NCBI RefSeq assembly: GCF_032854445.1
Contig: NC_088302.1
Span: 55,656,237-55,720,236, forward strand
Direction: 5' to 3'
Source: Liolophura sinensis
Lineage: Eukaryota; Mollusca; Polyplacophora; Chitonida; Chitonidae
DNA length: 64,000 bases
Part shown: positions 24,606-36,597 of the stretch, piece by piece
Numbering within the stretch: the stretch's first letter is position 1
Layout: the number at the start of each line of letters is the position of its first letter
Translations under genes and position numbers: made by a program
The notes under the pieces: model-generated
The model's input: the letters and a program-made list of their open reading frames with translations, nothing else
Told to the model about the DNA's origin: nothing
The model's database searches: none

Positions 24606-27600
24606 CTGCTTGACAAATCTGGATAAATATTACTTTTGTGTACTTTCAGGTTAAGAGAAATATCAGAACTGCATTTGTTAGGAGTGACGTCTTTATTTCT
24701 TCAGAGGCATGAGACAAGTCTGGTGAGTCGACTTTTATCATTATAAGTACTCTTACGGACATTCTCAATGGGTCCTTCTGTCTTGCATGCCTATATACTT
24801 ACCTGACATCAGATGGGTGCTGGTTCTTTGAATCTGCCTCTTTACAGCAAGACATAGGGCTGTTCTGGGTATAGGTCGTGTTAGTGTTATTTAGTGGTTG
24901 AAGAACAATATGATATCCCCTTGTAGCATTTCAGAAGAGTGGCCAGCCCAGGGTCATCAATATCATCACCTCCTATAATCAACAGAGCCACTTCTGATTA
25001 CCCCTGAGCGCCCACCCTGCCTTTGTGTGCATGCCAATATTGCAGTGTGGGGTGGCAGTTTAATTAGATTTGGAGACTGATGTCAGAGGTTTTCTGAACG
25101 GTGTGCCCCTACGATCAATCAGATGACTGTTTTCTCTGCCAGAGAGAGGTCGTTAGAGTCAACCGGTGGACTCATGATTACCCACCTTAACCCAGCAGAC
25201 AGAAATCTGATCACCTCTCTGTCCCAGCCCTGTGTCAGTGGTTAATAGTAGATGTAACACCCCTTGGATGTTTTTTCATCCCACAAGTCATGTAGTTGTT
25301 CATAATTACTGGTATGATTTACTGCGTCTTGGCCCATTATTGTTCTAACTTAACTGGATGAAGAGGCGGCCCCATTCAGACTCCATCATACATCTAACCA
25401 ATTTAATTGCTTGGGGTGGGACGGTATCTTAATGCCTTGCTCTTCTCTTCTCTCTCATGTTACAAAGATAAATGTGATTTGTCTTTCTGTAATACTCCTA
25501 TAGAACGGCAAATGTCAGATTCTCTAATTGAGCTAACTTTCTGATGAGGCAATTTTTTTTATTTAGTTGTAATCCTGAATCACCCTTTTTATCTTCTGGA
25601 AATGTTTTACCTCAACTATTTTATCTTTTCCCTCAAAATTGGCAACATTTTCTCTTGAGAATGCCAGATTCGATTTTTTGATTAAAGGAGAAATGCCCAT
25701 ATACATCTAAGGTTTTTAACCAGTATTTTGTAAGACTTCAAACTTTTTAAACATCTTAGTTTTCATCAAATCCAATTATGTTGTTCAAAATATGTTTTAT
25801 ATATGTGTATGACAAGGATTAAATTTTCATACCATTTTTATCATTAATAAATGTGGATTATAGTTCCTGCTTTGGTCAGTAAAAAAAAAAAGTATTGTAA
25901 TTTTGTCTTTGCAATTCTACACAGTTCAGAATGTTTCTCTTATGGTCAATTGCGTAGAGTAGCCATGATAAATGATCTTGTTGGTGACAATGCCAGAACT
26001 TTAAATCCCCACAGTCTCACCCCTGTCCCCACCTTGCTCTGATACATCCCTATTGTCTGTGGCAGTTTTATCTCCACCCTTAAATAACATCTCCTCTAAT
26101 CAGCTCCCTTCAGACCAGTGTCATCTCAGGAAAGGCGGTTGAATGGAGCTGACGCCCATGGGAACGTCTCTGTTCTGAATTCAGACAAGATTTCATTACA
26201 CTGATCCCAAAGAAATTATTCCTCATCTTAATTGTAAAGACGCCAGTTATTTCTGAGGGAAGAATTTTTTTTTTTAATTTAAGGAATATCTTTGCATGTA
26301 TTGTAAATGATCAGGTTGAGTGTTTGGTGAACAACCTTCCTTGAGCGAGTTTGCAGTAGAACCTCAGAAGCCTGTGTCAAAGCACCCCATGGCCTTTTCG
26401 TTCATATTATAATGGCGTGTCATCTCCCAAACTGATTTTTGAACATCCTGATTGTTTTGAGAGAAAGCTTTTTCTGCATGCATCAGAGCGGGAGTATGTG
26501 GGAGTGGTTTTGCAGAGCTGAAGCATTCTTCCCTTTGTTTTGGAGCAGTGGTCTGGAAAGTCATGGACTCTATGAACGGGCACCAAACTAATCACCTTTG
26601 ACATGCCATTGTGTTAGGGGACTGGATTTTATCGCTGAGAAAATTATGAAGGCTCTCTGGTTTGTCTGAGTTTGTGAGGAGACAGAGTGTTGGGAGATGT
26701 CTAATGCACATGGCCCCTTGCTGCTTATGCCTGACCCATCTACCCCATCCGACCCACATCACAGTCCTATACAGAGGGCCTTATTAATTCTGCTCATGAC
26801 ATTTGTGTACAGATAATCAAGCCGTGATTCTTGATAATCACATAAACCTGGTGCTTACTTTAAGACAATTTTAATATGTACAATCTTAACATGTTTTACA
26901 GAAAGAAAGCATTGAGTGAGAGTCAATTCTTTACAGTACAAGGTTGAGTTAGTCAAGCATTTGGTATTATTTGTGTATAAATTTAACTAAAGAAAGGAAA
27001 TATTTACACTTAATGCATAATGAGAACACATTGCTTAATCCCAAAGATCACTTGGCCTATTGGCCAGAAAGTTGACCAACAAATTTAACAATATCTTTCA
27101 TATTTCACGACAGTCTGTTAAGAATTTACTTTAGACAGCATCTCTGGCAAAAATGTGGTTACATCTAACAAGAAGACAAGTTTGTGAAGTTTTGTTCAGT
27201 CAGATCCTGTGTCGGCATCATTTGACTAAATATTTCTGTGTTCAGAAGAAAAGTCATTTCTTTGTCCCTGATTTCAGAAAATCTTTTGATACAGAAGTTA
27301 AGGGTAGCAGTAAATAGACAGGCATTTGATGAAGGTGGGACGACAGGCTCCGCCTCCCTGCCATTGTGTGTGGCTATTGTTATCTGCAATGGGGTTGAAG
27401 CCCTAGAGCCCGGGTGCTGGGGATGATCCTTCCCTGATAGCTAGAAGGTCAGGTTAATTGAGTCGGATTGGTTAATTAACTCCAATCATCTCTTTTAATT
27501 GACCTTGTATTGTGGTGTTTAAAGTGGTCATGTGGAGTTGACAGAAGAGCAGGTCAATGAGATGATGTAGAGAATACGCTGGAGCACGTGCCTCTAGGTA

Positions 27601-27985
27601 AACTTTGACCACAAGTCAGCTCTTTGTGGAATTAATATTTCAGTTACTCAGCTAATTAGGAAAAACAACTTTGGCCTTTAAGGTTATGGACATTTTCGAA
27701 AGGCGATGTAATAAATGCTAATGTTTAGCATTGCTCGTTGTTTGGGATATATTTGAATTTGGAGAATTTTATAATAAAGAACTCCACATCCAAAACAGTT
27801 ACATAACTTTTGTAAAGTGTATTGAATAGTTGTAATTTTCTGCTTATTTAATTTCAAGTTGAATATGTGTAATGTTTTAGGACAGATGATTGCCATAACA
27901 CCCAGTCAATCTCTAGGGCATGATTTTAAACAACAATGAAGTAAATAATTTAAGTAAATATGTAAAGTAAATGTTTCATCAAGGG
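24606..27985. other. Non-coding, no feature recognised
   Basis: Unique-looking sequence with short poly-A or poly-T tracts only. Confidence 0.6.
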
Positions 27986-28332
27986 TTGTTTATATTGTAA
28001 CCTGTTTGTATTGTATCCTGTTTGTATTGTTTGTGTTGTAACTTGTTTGGATATAGTTGTTTGTGTTGTAACCTGTTTGTATTGTAACCTGTTTAGATTT
28101 GTATGTTTGTAACCTGTTTAGATATGGTTGTTTGTATTGTAACCTGTTTATATTGTAACCTGTTTCGATATGGTTGTTTGTGTTGTAACCTGTTTGTATT
28201 GTTACCTGTTTAGATATGGTTGTTTGTAACCTGTTTAGATATGGTTGTTTGTATTGTAACCTGTTTATATTGTAACCTGTTTAGATATTGTTGTTTGTAT
28301 TGTAACCTGTTTAGATGTGGTTGTTGGTATTG
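27986..28332. repeat. TTGTAACCTGTTT minisatellite, left part
   Basis: This is a degenerate array built from TTGTAACCTGTTTRKAT and ATGGTTGTTTGTATTG segments in variable order. It is interrupted by the SINE at 28333 and resumes on the other side. Confidence 0.9.
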
Positions 28333-28590
28333 TATTTAATTATTTATTTGTTTGATTGGTGTTTTATGCCGTACTCAAGAATATTTCACTTATACGACGA
28401 CGGCCAGCATTATGGTAGAGCCCGGGGGAAACCCATGACCATCCGCAGGTTGCTGACAGACCTTCCCACTTACGGCCGGAGAGGAAGCTAGCATGAGCTG
28501 GACTTGAACTCACAGCGACCGCATTGGTGAAAGGTTCCTGGGTCATTACGCTGCACTAGCGTGCTATCTGACTGAGCCACGGAGGCCCCT
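28333..28590 (-). mobile_element. tRNA-derived SINE, full-length, minus strand
   Basis: Read on the minus strand it begins GGGGCCTCCGTGGCTCAG and passes the B-box-like GAGTTCAAGTCC, GCTCATGCTAGC, CTCTCCGGCCGTAAG, GGTTTCCCCCGGGCTC and GAAATATTCTTGAGTACGGC. It ends in AAACACCAATCAAA plus A/T repeats. It is flanked by near-identical TGTTKGTATTGTA sequences (about 28322-28334 and 28590-28602), consistent with a target-site duplication with one mismatch. The flanks are units of the surrounding TTGTAACCTG minisatellite, so the duplication could be partly that repeat itself. Confidence 0.9.
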
Positions 28591-28805
28591 TGTTTGTATT
28601 GTAACCTGTTACATTGTTACCTGTTTAGATATGGTTGTTTGTATTGTAACCTGTTTAGAAATGGTTGTTTATATTGTAACCTGTTTCGATATGGTTGTTT
28701 GTGTTGTAACCTGTTTGCATTGTTACCTGTTTAGATATGGTTGTTTGTAACCTGTTTAGATATGGTTGTTTGTATTGAAACCTGTTTATTTTGTAACCTG
28801 TGTGG
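28591..28805. repeat. TTGTAACCTGTTT minisatellite, right part
   Basis: Same unit set as the part before 28333 (TTGTAACCTGTT, AGATATGGTTGTTTGTA). The array is one repeat split by a SINE insertion. Confidence 0.9.
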
Positions 28806-30683
28806 ATATGATTGTCCCTTATTTATTTCATTTGACTGGGGGATGGATTTTTTCTGTAGACGCTTTGTTTGACAGAAATTTTTGTTCCTGCGTCCAAGAT
28901 TTCTGTCTGAAATTACTTGGTATCTTACCGTTAATGTTGTGGATAATTATCCTATTGACATAATAGGACTGATCATTGAAGGTAACAAACAGATCAATCA
29001 GCCTATAATATACCACCCTTGAAAACTTTTCATCTGAAGTTTTGGGTGCCCCTTTCTTTAATCACCCATGAGGGACAAGATTTACGTCTTTTACCATATA
29101 GTGGGAGGAAAAATGCTGAAGATATGAGTCAGTGTTTGCCCAACTGACTGCTTTCTTTCATGTTGGCAGCAGATTAAACATAAGAATCGGCCGTCTGCTC
29201 TCTGTCTTTGAGTATCATCCAAGTTTCCATCCCCAGCACTGGTTAAGAGGTGGTTATGAAAAAACTGAAATTGGAAATAAGACGGAGGCCTATGATCAGG
29301 GATTCAGGTTGCACTTGAGTGGCGCCCCATCCTCGATTAGACCTCCTCTCTGCTGGCTGGGTACAGGCGATATATCATCATAGACTTATCTGTTCGCTTT
29401 TCAGAACAGTAAATGCATGGATCTGTCTTATTCCAAAGTTGCTTTTGCCTACTTAAGTCTGACATCTGCAAATCTACCTTCATCAGTTTTGTGAAAGTTT
29501 CAGTGTAGCAGGAATTATTCTGGAAAAGATACCATAAATAATGCGCCATTACATGTGAGCACAGGCAGGTTAATCAAACTAATCCATGTCTACATTGTTG
29601 TCAGGTCGTGCAGGTTGCTGATGAAATAGACCTGTAGTTCTGCTGCACACAAACTTGTACCTGATTTCTTATTTTAATGAAAAGGGTAGAAAATCAAATG
29701 CGACTGAGAGTGGCATTTTTCTGTAATGGAGATGGATGGTGAGTTGAATGATCAGCATGTATTTCTACCTGTGGAGATCATTAGGAGTCTTTCCTGATCT
29801 TCACTTTGTGAGGGATTTTGTGGTCCGTTGTGAGGCTAGTGGTCTTAACAGTGCCCAACGACTCTCTGCTCAGACAGCTGTGGGTCAGTATGTTGGTAGC
29901 CACATGATTTGCCTCACCGTGATATTAAGGCGCATACCCAAGAAGAGTGGCGAGGGGAAGCAGCCCTATGTTTTTTCACATTCTTTACCATTGTTAATCT
30001 GCCAAGAAAGCCTGCACACCAGATCTCAGACCTGATGTCCAGCTAGCTGCTCAACCTAAGCTTTATTACCAGCAGCTGGTCAAATGGTCAAGGCAATCTG
30101 GGCCCTGCCCACAGAGACCCAAAACCAGTCCCATTAGATACTAATCTGTTGGGTGTGGAATTTGGTGGGCTAGTTCCATACCCTGGATATAGGTCATGGT
30201 TCTGTGGGTGTAGGTACAGCCTTTCAGCTGCTGGAAAGCTGTCAGTAGAAATGGCACATAAACCATTATTTGCAGAGCTTTATTTATTTCCATGGTAAAT
30301 TAATAGATTCTGTCTTGATTTGTTAATACTCACCCTTTGCTTATGCAAACTTGAGTGGACATGGTCAGTGTTATGAGGACCTTCCAGTACTGGTGCTGCA
30401 CATCTGGTTAAGGCCGTCTGGACAGTGGTGATTAAGGAACCGCCCTGCTGAGCTGACCACAGGCAGTCCCAACTGACCAGAAGAAACTATTTACCTATTA
30501 GACTTTTACTGAGGAAACATGCTGAGGTGACAGGGAACAACAGTAATTATAGCTATTAAACCTCCATTGGTACAGTGTTTTACACTGGTGAAGATGTCAG
30601 TGTACAGATTCCTACATAGCATGACCTATGATTAATTGTGATCCGCCTCAGTTTGATTTATGGGACTGTTTGGTCATTTAAAT
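28806..30683. other. Non-coding, no feature recognised
   Basis: No repeat array and no supported ORF. Confidence 0.6.
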
Positions 30684-31161
30684 ATCACATTTTGTACTCT
30701 TCACTTACCCTCTATATATCACATTTTGTACTCTTCACTTACCCTCTATATATCACATTTTGTACTCTTCACTTACCCTCTACATATCACATTATGTACT
30801 CTTCACTTACTCTCTATATATCACATTTTGTACTCTTCACTTACCCTCTACATATCACATTTTGTACTCTTCACTTACCCTCTACATATCACATTTTGTA
30901 CTCTTCACTTACCCTCTACATATCACATTTTGTACTCTTCACGTACCCTCTATATATCACATTTTGTACTCTTCACTTACCCTCTATATATCACATTTTG
31001 TACTCTTCACTTACCCTCTATATATCACATTTTGTTCTCTTCACTTAGCCTCTATATATTACATTTTGTATTCTTCACTTACCCTCTATATATCACATTT
31101 TGTACTCTTCACTTACCCTCTATATATCACATTTTGTACTCTTCACTTACCCTCTATATCT
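30684..31161. repeat. 34-bp minisatellite, about 14 units
   Basis: The unit is a CACATTTTGTACTCTTCACT segment followed by TACCCTCTATATAT. CACATT recurs at 30686 and 30720 and on with period 34. Variants (TACATATCAC, ATTATG, TTCTC) mark individual units. The unit lacks stops on the + strand, so three overlapping + strand ORFs of 136-183 codons span it; these are artefacts. Confidence 0.96.
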
Positions 31162-32968
31162 TCCTCTCAGCAAGTGTTATCAAAGACACTATTATTTAAG
31201 GATGAGACCAGAGTGTACAGATTTTCTTTTTCTGATTTGAAATACCATGTGGCATGTGAGCTGCAGATAAAATCAGATAGCTGCTGCACCTTTTTTGGAC
31301 AAGAAGTGTAAATCTTGTAATACCATACGTGATCTAGGTCTGTTGGTTAAATGCTTAAAATGCTTCACTTTCTGCAGAGGCGGCATTTCAAAAGAAGAAA
31401 AACTCTACGTGCTAAAAAGTAACAAATTTTGTTGGCATGAATTTAAATTTTAAAATGCTGGTAATGATTGAGAGTGAAATTTGGTTACACCATGTCAAAG
31501 TGTGGGTCATGGAATCCTCAGGTCCATTCACTGTCTTGTAATGATGTAATTTTCAGGAGTTGCGTCAGAGCTGGTAATCATATACATCTCAGTCATCCAA
31601 TGGGAAGGGTCCTCTGGCGCTGTGGCTTGGAACCCCACACTGCACTCTTCTACAGCCGCCAGGCTAATGGCTGTGGAGACTCTGTCTTTGTGACCAAATT
31701 GAAATAAATGGGCAAAGCTTGTGTTTTATGAGATTATTTTCGCTCATAAAGCATAGACTCCAGAAAGGTGTTGCCGATAGATTACTTTGCAGAGGAAGCT
31801 GTATTGTTATTATCCCATTCCTGCCGCAGTTTCTTTTTGGTCAGGGAACCCATAAAACCTGACGAATAGAAACCGGAAAGACTACCTATGAATACAGAGA
31901 ACTTTGGTCATTGAACAGGGAAAGCATAAACTGGGAGACGTTTACTACATCTCTATAAATCCGCATCTCAGTAAATCCTGGCTTGTCTGGCAAATTTTAA
32001 TGGGGCTGTGGCTTGTGTTATTGCTGAAGGCCTTTGTTCTTGGTGCTCCCTTCTCTAGGTGTGATGGATTGGTGGAAAGGGAGGCAAGGAGAGACAAGCT
32101 TGATAATGTCCCTCTTGGTGCTGCTCTCTACCAAACTTGGTTGACAACCAGGAAATTGAGGCTGCTGAAGAGCCTCTCTCTAGAATAGACCCATTTCCAG
32201 AGAAGTTATAGTGTGACTTCCTCCAGACTGCCAGCAGAGGGCAATAAAAGCCTGGATAACTCCAGGAGGCTGTAGCCTCGCCTTACACATGTCACAGCAT
32301 ACACACACGTAACATCTCCACACTCACATACTCACTACATTATCTTCTTGACTCATTTTTCATGTCTGATTCCTCTCCAACAGGGGAAAAAAAAATTCCA
32401 AACATGTCTGGGTGCTTCTCTGTTTAGCATTGAGGGTTGGTTTGGTGAGTGGTCCCATTGTAAAGGTCAAAGAAATGTCCAACGTGGGCAGCTGCAGGTG
32501 TATTAAGTGTGACTGATGAAGAAAACGGTTGTTTGACAGACACTCGTTTCTGTCATTATTTCCCATACATCATTCCCTAGGGCAGACCACTTGAGCTTAT
32601 TTCCTCCCCGCTTCTCCCTCCACCACACCACTGCCCATGTACTCCAGGCTTAGGGCAAGACAGTGAAAAATAGTCCTGAATTCACTGAAATAATCCCTCT
32701 ACTGACTCCAGCCTCTGGCATCAGTTGGCAAATATTTAGCTGATAACAAACTCGTCATTAAAGGAGTTTGCCCAAAGCTTAGACCTGATCTTCTCGATGG
32801 ATTGCCTCATTTATGAAAGGGTTTGTGGGCCATTCTCCGGCAATTTATGCAGATTTTAAGCGGCTGAGTTTAGCATTGATTTATCCTGAAGCATAAAACC
32901 CTGTTCTAGAAATATCAGCCCCTTCAACCAGTGATGAGAAACATTGACCTCCTGGATTCAGTCATCCA
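31162..32968. other. Non-coding, no feature recognised
   Basis: Unique-looking sequence between the 34-bp and 69-bp arrays. Confidence 0.6.
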
Positions 32969-34143
32969 GGGCGACCGGTCTGTACACACTTTTCATAACT
33001 CTAGCAGAAGTATTGTATTGTGGAAAAGTCAAGTTAAGGGCAACTGGTCTCAGCACACTTTTCATAACTCTAGCAGAAGTATTGTATTGTGGAAAAGTCA
33101 AGCTAAGGGCAACTGGTCTCAGCACACTTTTCATAACTCTAGCAGAAGTATTGTATTGTGGAAAAGTCAAGCTAAGGGCGACAGGTGTCGGTACACTTTT
33201 CTCAACTCCAGCAGAAGTATTGTATTGTGGAAAAATCCAGCTAAGGGCAACTGGTCTCAGCACACTTTTCATAACTCTAGCAGAAGTATTGTATTGTGGA
33301 AAAGTCAAGCTAAGGGCAACTGGTCTCGGCACACTTTTCATAACTCTAGCAGAAGTATTGTATTGTGGAAAAGTCATGCTAAGGGCGACAGGTGTCGGTA
33401 CACTTTTCTCAACTCCAGCAGAAGTATTGTATTGTGGAAAAATCCAGCTAAGGGCAACTGGTCTCAGCACACTTTTCATAACTCTAGCAGAAGTATTGTA
33501 TTGTGGAAAAGTCAAGCTAAGGGCAACTGGTCTCGGCACACTTTTCATAACTCTAGCAGAAGTATTGTATTGTGGAAAAGTCAAGCTAAGGACGACTGGT
33601 CTCTGCACACTTTTCATAACTCTAGCAGAAGTATTGTATTGTGGAAAAGTCAAGTTAAGGGCAACTGGTCTCGGCACACTTTTCATAACTCTAGTAGAAG
33701 TTTTGTATTGTGGAAAAGTCAAGCTAAGGGTAACAGGTTTCGGCACACTTTTCATAACTCTAGCAGAAGTATTGTATTGTGGAAAAGTCAAGCTAAGGGC
33801 AACTGGTCTCGGCACACTTTTCATAACTCTAGCAGAAGTATTGTATTGTGGAAAAGTCAAGCTAAGGGCAACTGGTCTCGGCACACTTTTCATAACTCTA
33901 GCAGAAGTTTTGTATTGTGGAAAAGTCAAGCTAAGGACGACAGGTCTCGGTACACTTTTCATAACTCTAGCAGTAGTATCGTATTGTTGAAAAGTCAAGC
34001 TAAGGGCAACAGGTTTCGGCACACTTTTCGTAACTCCAGCAGAAGTTTTGTATTGTGGAAAAGTCAAGCTAAGGGCGATAAGTGTCGGCACACTTTTCAT
34101 AACTCTAGTAAAAGTTTTGTATTGTGGAAAAGTCAAGCTAAGG
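32969..34143. repeat. 69-bp minisatellite, about 17 units
   Basis: The unit contains CACACTTTTCATAACTC, TAGCAGAAGTATTGTATTG, TGGAAAAGTCAAGCTAAGG and a variable GCAACTGGTCTCGG segment. CTAGCAGAAG recurs at 33001 and 33070, giving a 69-base period that continues with very few indels. 69 is 23 codons with no stop in two + frames and one - frame, which yields ORFs of 438, 348 and 417 codons over the same DNA. Nothing in the predicted 23-residue repeats resembles a known domain, and there is no plausible splice or start context, so I treat them as non-coding. Confidence 0.95.
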
Positions 34144-36260
34144 AAGGAAATATGTGTTTTGAATTTGAGTACTTCAGCAAAAGCTGTAAGAAATCCATCC
34201 ATCAAGTCCACAAGATTTGCTGTTTTTTTTCATGTGTTGGCAGGTGACCAGTTTATTGGGCGGTATGGGGTTTATTTACAGGGTTACAGTCCAGATTTTA
34301 TCACAAGTCTCTGCTGTATTAATAGACCCTGAAATAGATAGGTTTGCCTGTTGGATCCCTGTGATCATGTGAAACTCTGGGATAGCTAGCCTGCCTTAGT
34401 GTTCACAGCCCCTGTCCCAGGCTGATAAAACAGACCCCAGGGCTGGAACCTTTACCCCTGCAGCATATAAAAAGGCAATATCAAATGTTCTCCTCCCATC
34501 AACAGTTTTATTACTCTGATTGTAAAAAAGGGTGGCGAGGATGGTTTATGAATTCAGGCCTCTGACTGATGACGTATTTCCCTCCCCAGGGGCAGTATGT
34601 CTTAATAAAACCAGAAAGTCCACAGAAGTTTGTGTGAAGAACATTACCATGAACAGGGTGTGGTGAAAATTGTGTCAGATTACATTGTTAGGGTCAGGTT
34701 GTGCTGAGAGAAAGTCTTGACAGTGATGGTGTTACATTTGATACTGGTCATTCTTCTTTATCCTGCGGGTCGTAGTTTTAGTTGTCAAATGATATTGTGA
34801 CATGTAATATGGAAGGCTGGTTACTCTTTCGGGTATATCAGGCATATTAGATATTAATACATGGTAATAGCAGTTTGCACAAAAGTAGCACATGTTCTCA
34901 ATATTGTAGCCAAAAAGTCAAGAAAGGTATGTATACGTTCAGTATGGATAGGATGTGGTTGATTTTCTGTATAAGTACAATGTACATTGATGGAATCTCC
35001 TGAATGGCATCTGATTGATTGAACTGTTTACAAAGTGAGTTCCAGTGATTTCTGAAGTTTTCCTGGGAAGGGGGGGGGGATGGTAATCTGGTGTAAACAC
35101 ATCATTACATGCAGCTGTAGTGTCTTGGTTCCTATCACTGTAGTGGAGTATCATATGGTATTAGAGCTGTTCTCTTTGTGTCTTGGCTGGCATGAAGTTA
35201 ACTATATGTTGTGTAAGTGTAGCTGTAAGCCACATGTTTCTGCCTGGGTCTGGTCATGGTGGTACCATCAGCTGTTGTAGAAAGAGCTCTCAACACAGTA
35301 CTCCTGCTGAGCTTGTTTGTAAACACCACCCTTAAGGAGCCTGTCCAGGATGCACCAGTGGCACCCTGACAACTCCCATCCCAGGCTCGTTAAATCGAAA
35401 CCCAAGAGGGAAATAATACATAGATTGTGACTTCAGCTCTTATCTAGACCTACTGGTCCAGGCTCATTAGAGCAGGTCAAGTTTTCCTAAGGCAAGTTTG
35501 GAGCCATTAGAACTGGAACAACAACATATTATCTCTGGGTCCTTGTTGAGGATGTGTATGCCCCAAGAGGCAGAGGCAGGCAGTTGTGATCTCCCCTCAG
35601 ACACTGGAGACCCACTGTTTATACCAGTGATAAGGCTGGCTGGAAACTTGACATCTCCTTCTCTCAGGATAATGTTGGTGTTGTTTTAGGGCTTCAGTAA
35701 TGATTAATTTCCTCCCAGTCCAGGTGTTAGCTGTGGAACATGACCAGGCTATTTTATGACCAGTCTTGTATCACTGTACCCCATGCTGTGGCCTGCAGGT
35801 TTCATTACTCTGCTGATGTCCTCAGCAAATAGCATAGGAGATGCTCCTCACAACCGGTGACTTGGGTGTTGTTATGTGATAGAAGTGTTACTAGCCCTAT
35901 TGTAGATATTGAGTCTTGCTTACGCGAATGAGGGTATACTCTTTGTATCACTGACATGAGTTTTCAATTCTCTCTATGCTTACATAGATGTCATGAAGTT
36001 TTGGTCATCTCATTGGCACTTCAAAACCATTGTAGGCCAATATTGTGTAAATATAATATATAAAAAGACTACAGAACAACCGTAACAGTGTGTGAGGGCA
36101 AATGGTTAACAGTATGTGAGGGCAAATGGTGGCACATAGCCTTTCAAGTACGGCCTCTTGTGTCACTTCTTGCATAGGACAGTGCCCACACACGGCCATT
36201 GTATCAGAGCTGTAAATGGCTGCAGAGTTGTAGGAGTTCAGAAGCGGAAGAATGTAAGTT
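34144..36260. other. Non-coding, no feature recognised
   Basis: Contains a G-run of about 10 near 35071. No gene seen. Confidence 0.6.
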
Positions 36261-36597
36261 TAGTGCCATAACATGTGTGTGTGGTACCATAATACACATT
36301 TGTGTAGTGCTATAACTCATGCATGTGTAGTGCTATAGCATATGTATGTGTAGTGCTATAACACATGCATACCTAGTGCTATAACACATGCATGTGTAGT
36401 GCTATAACACATGCATGTGTAGTGCCATAACACATGCATGTGTAGTGCTATAACACATGCATGTGTAGTGCTATAACACATGCATGTGTAGTGCTATAGT
36501 ATATGTATGTGTAGTGCTATAACACATGCATGTGTAGTGCTATAACACATGCATGTGTAGTGCTATAACACATGCATGTGTAGTGCTATGAAACATG
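36261..36597. repeat. 23-bp minisatellite, about 14 units
   Basis: The unit is TAGTGCTATAACACATGC followed by ATGTG. The first few units are diverged (GTGCCATAACATG, GTACCATAATACAC), and two contain ATAGTATATGTATG or ATAGCATATGTATG. Each standard unit holds the palindrome ACACATGCATGTGT, which spans the unit junction. Confidence 0.95.

Noticed and set aside
30638-31311. Three overlapping + strand ORFs of 136-183 codons
   Set aside because: They are produced by the 34-bp minisatellite read in three frames.
32931-34247. ORFs of 438, 348 and 417 codons on both strands
   Set aside because: They coincide exactly with the 69-bp array, whose unit is 23 codons without stops. Both strands are open and no start or splice context is supported.
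36261-36597. A CRISPR-like array
   Set aside because: The units are contiguous with no unique spacers, and the host is a eukaryote. The same holds for the other arrays.
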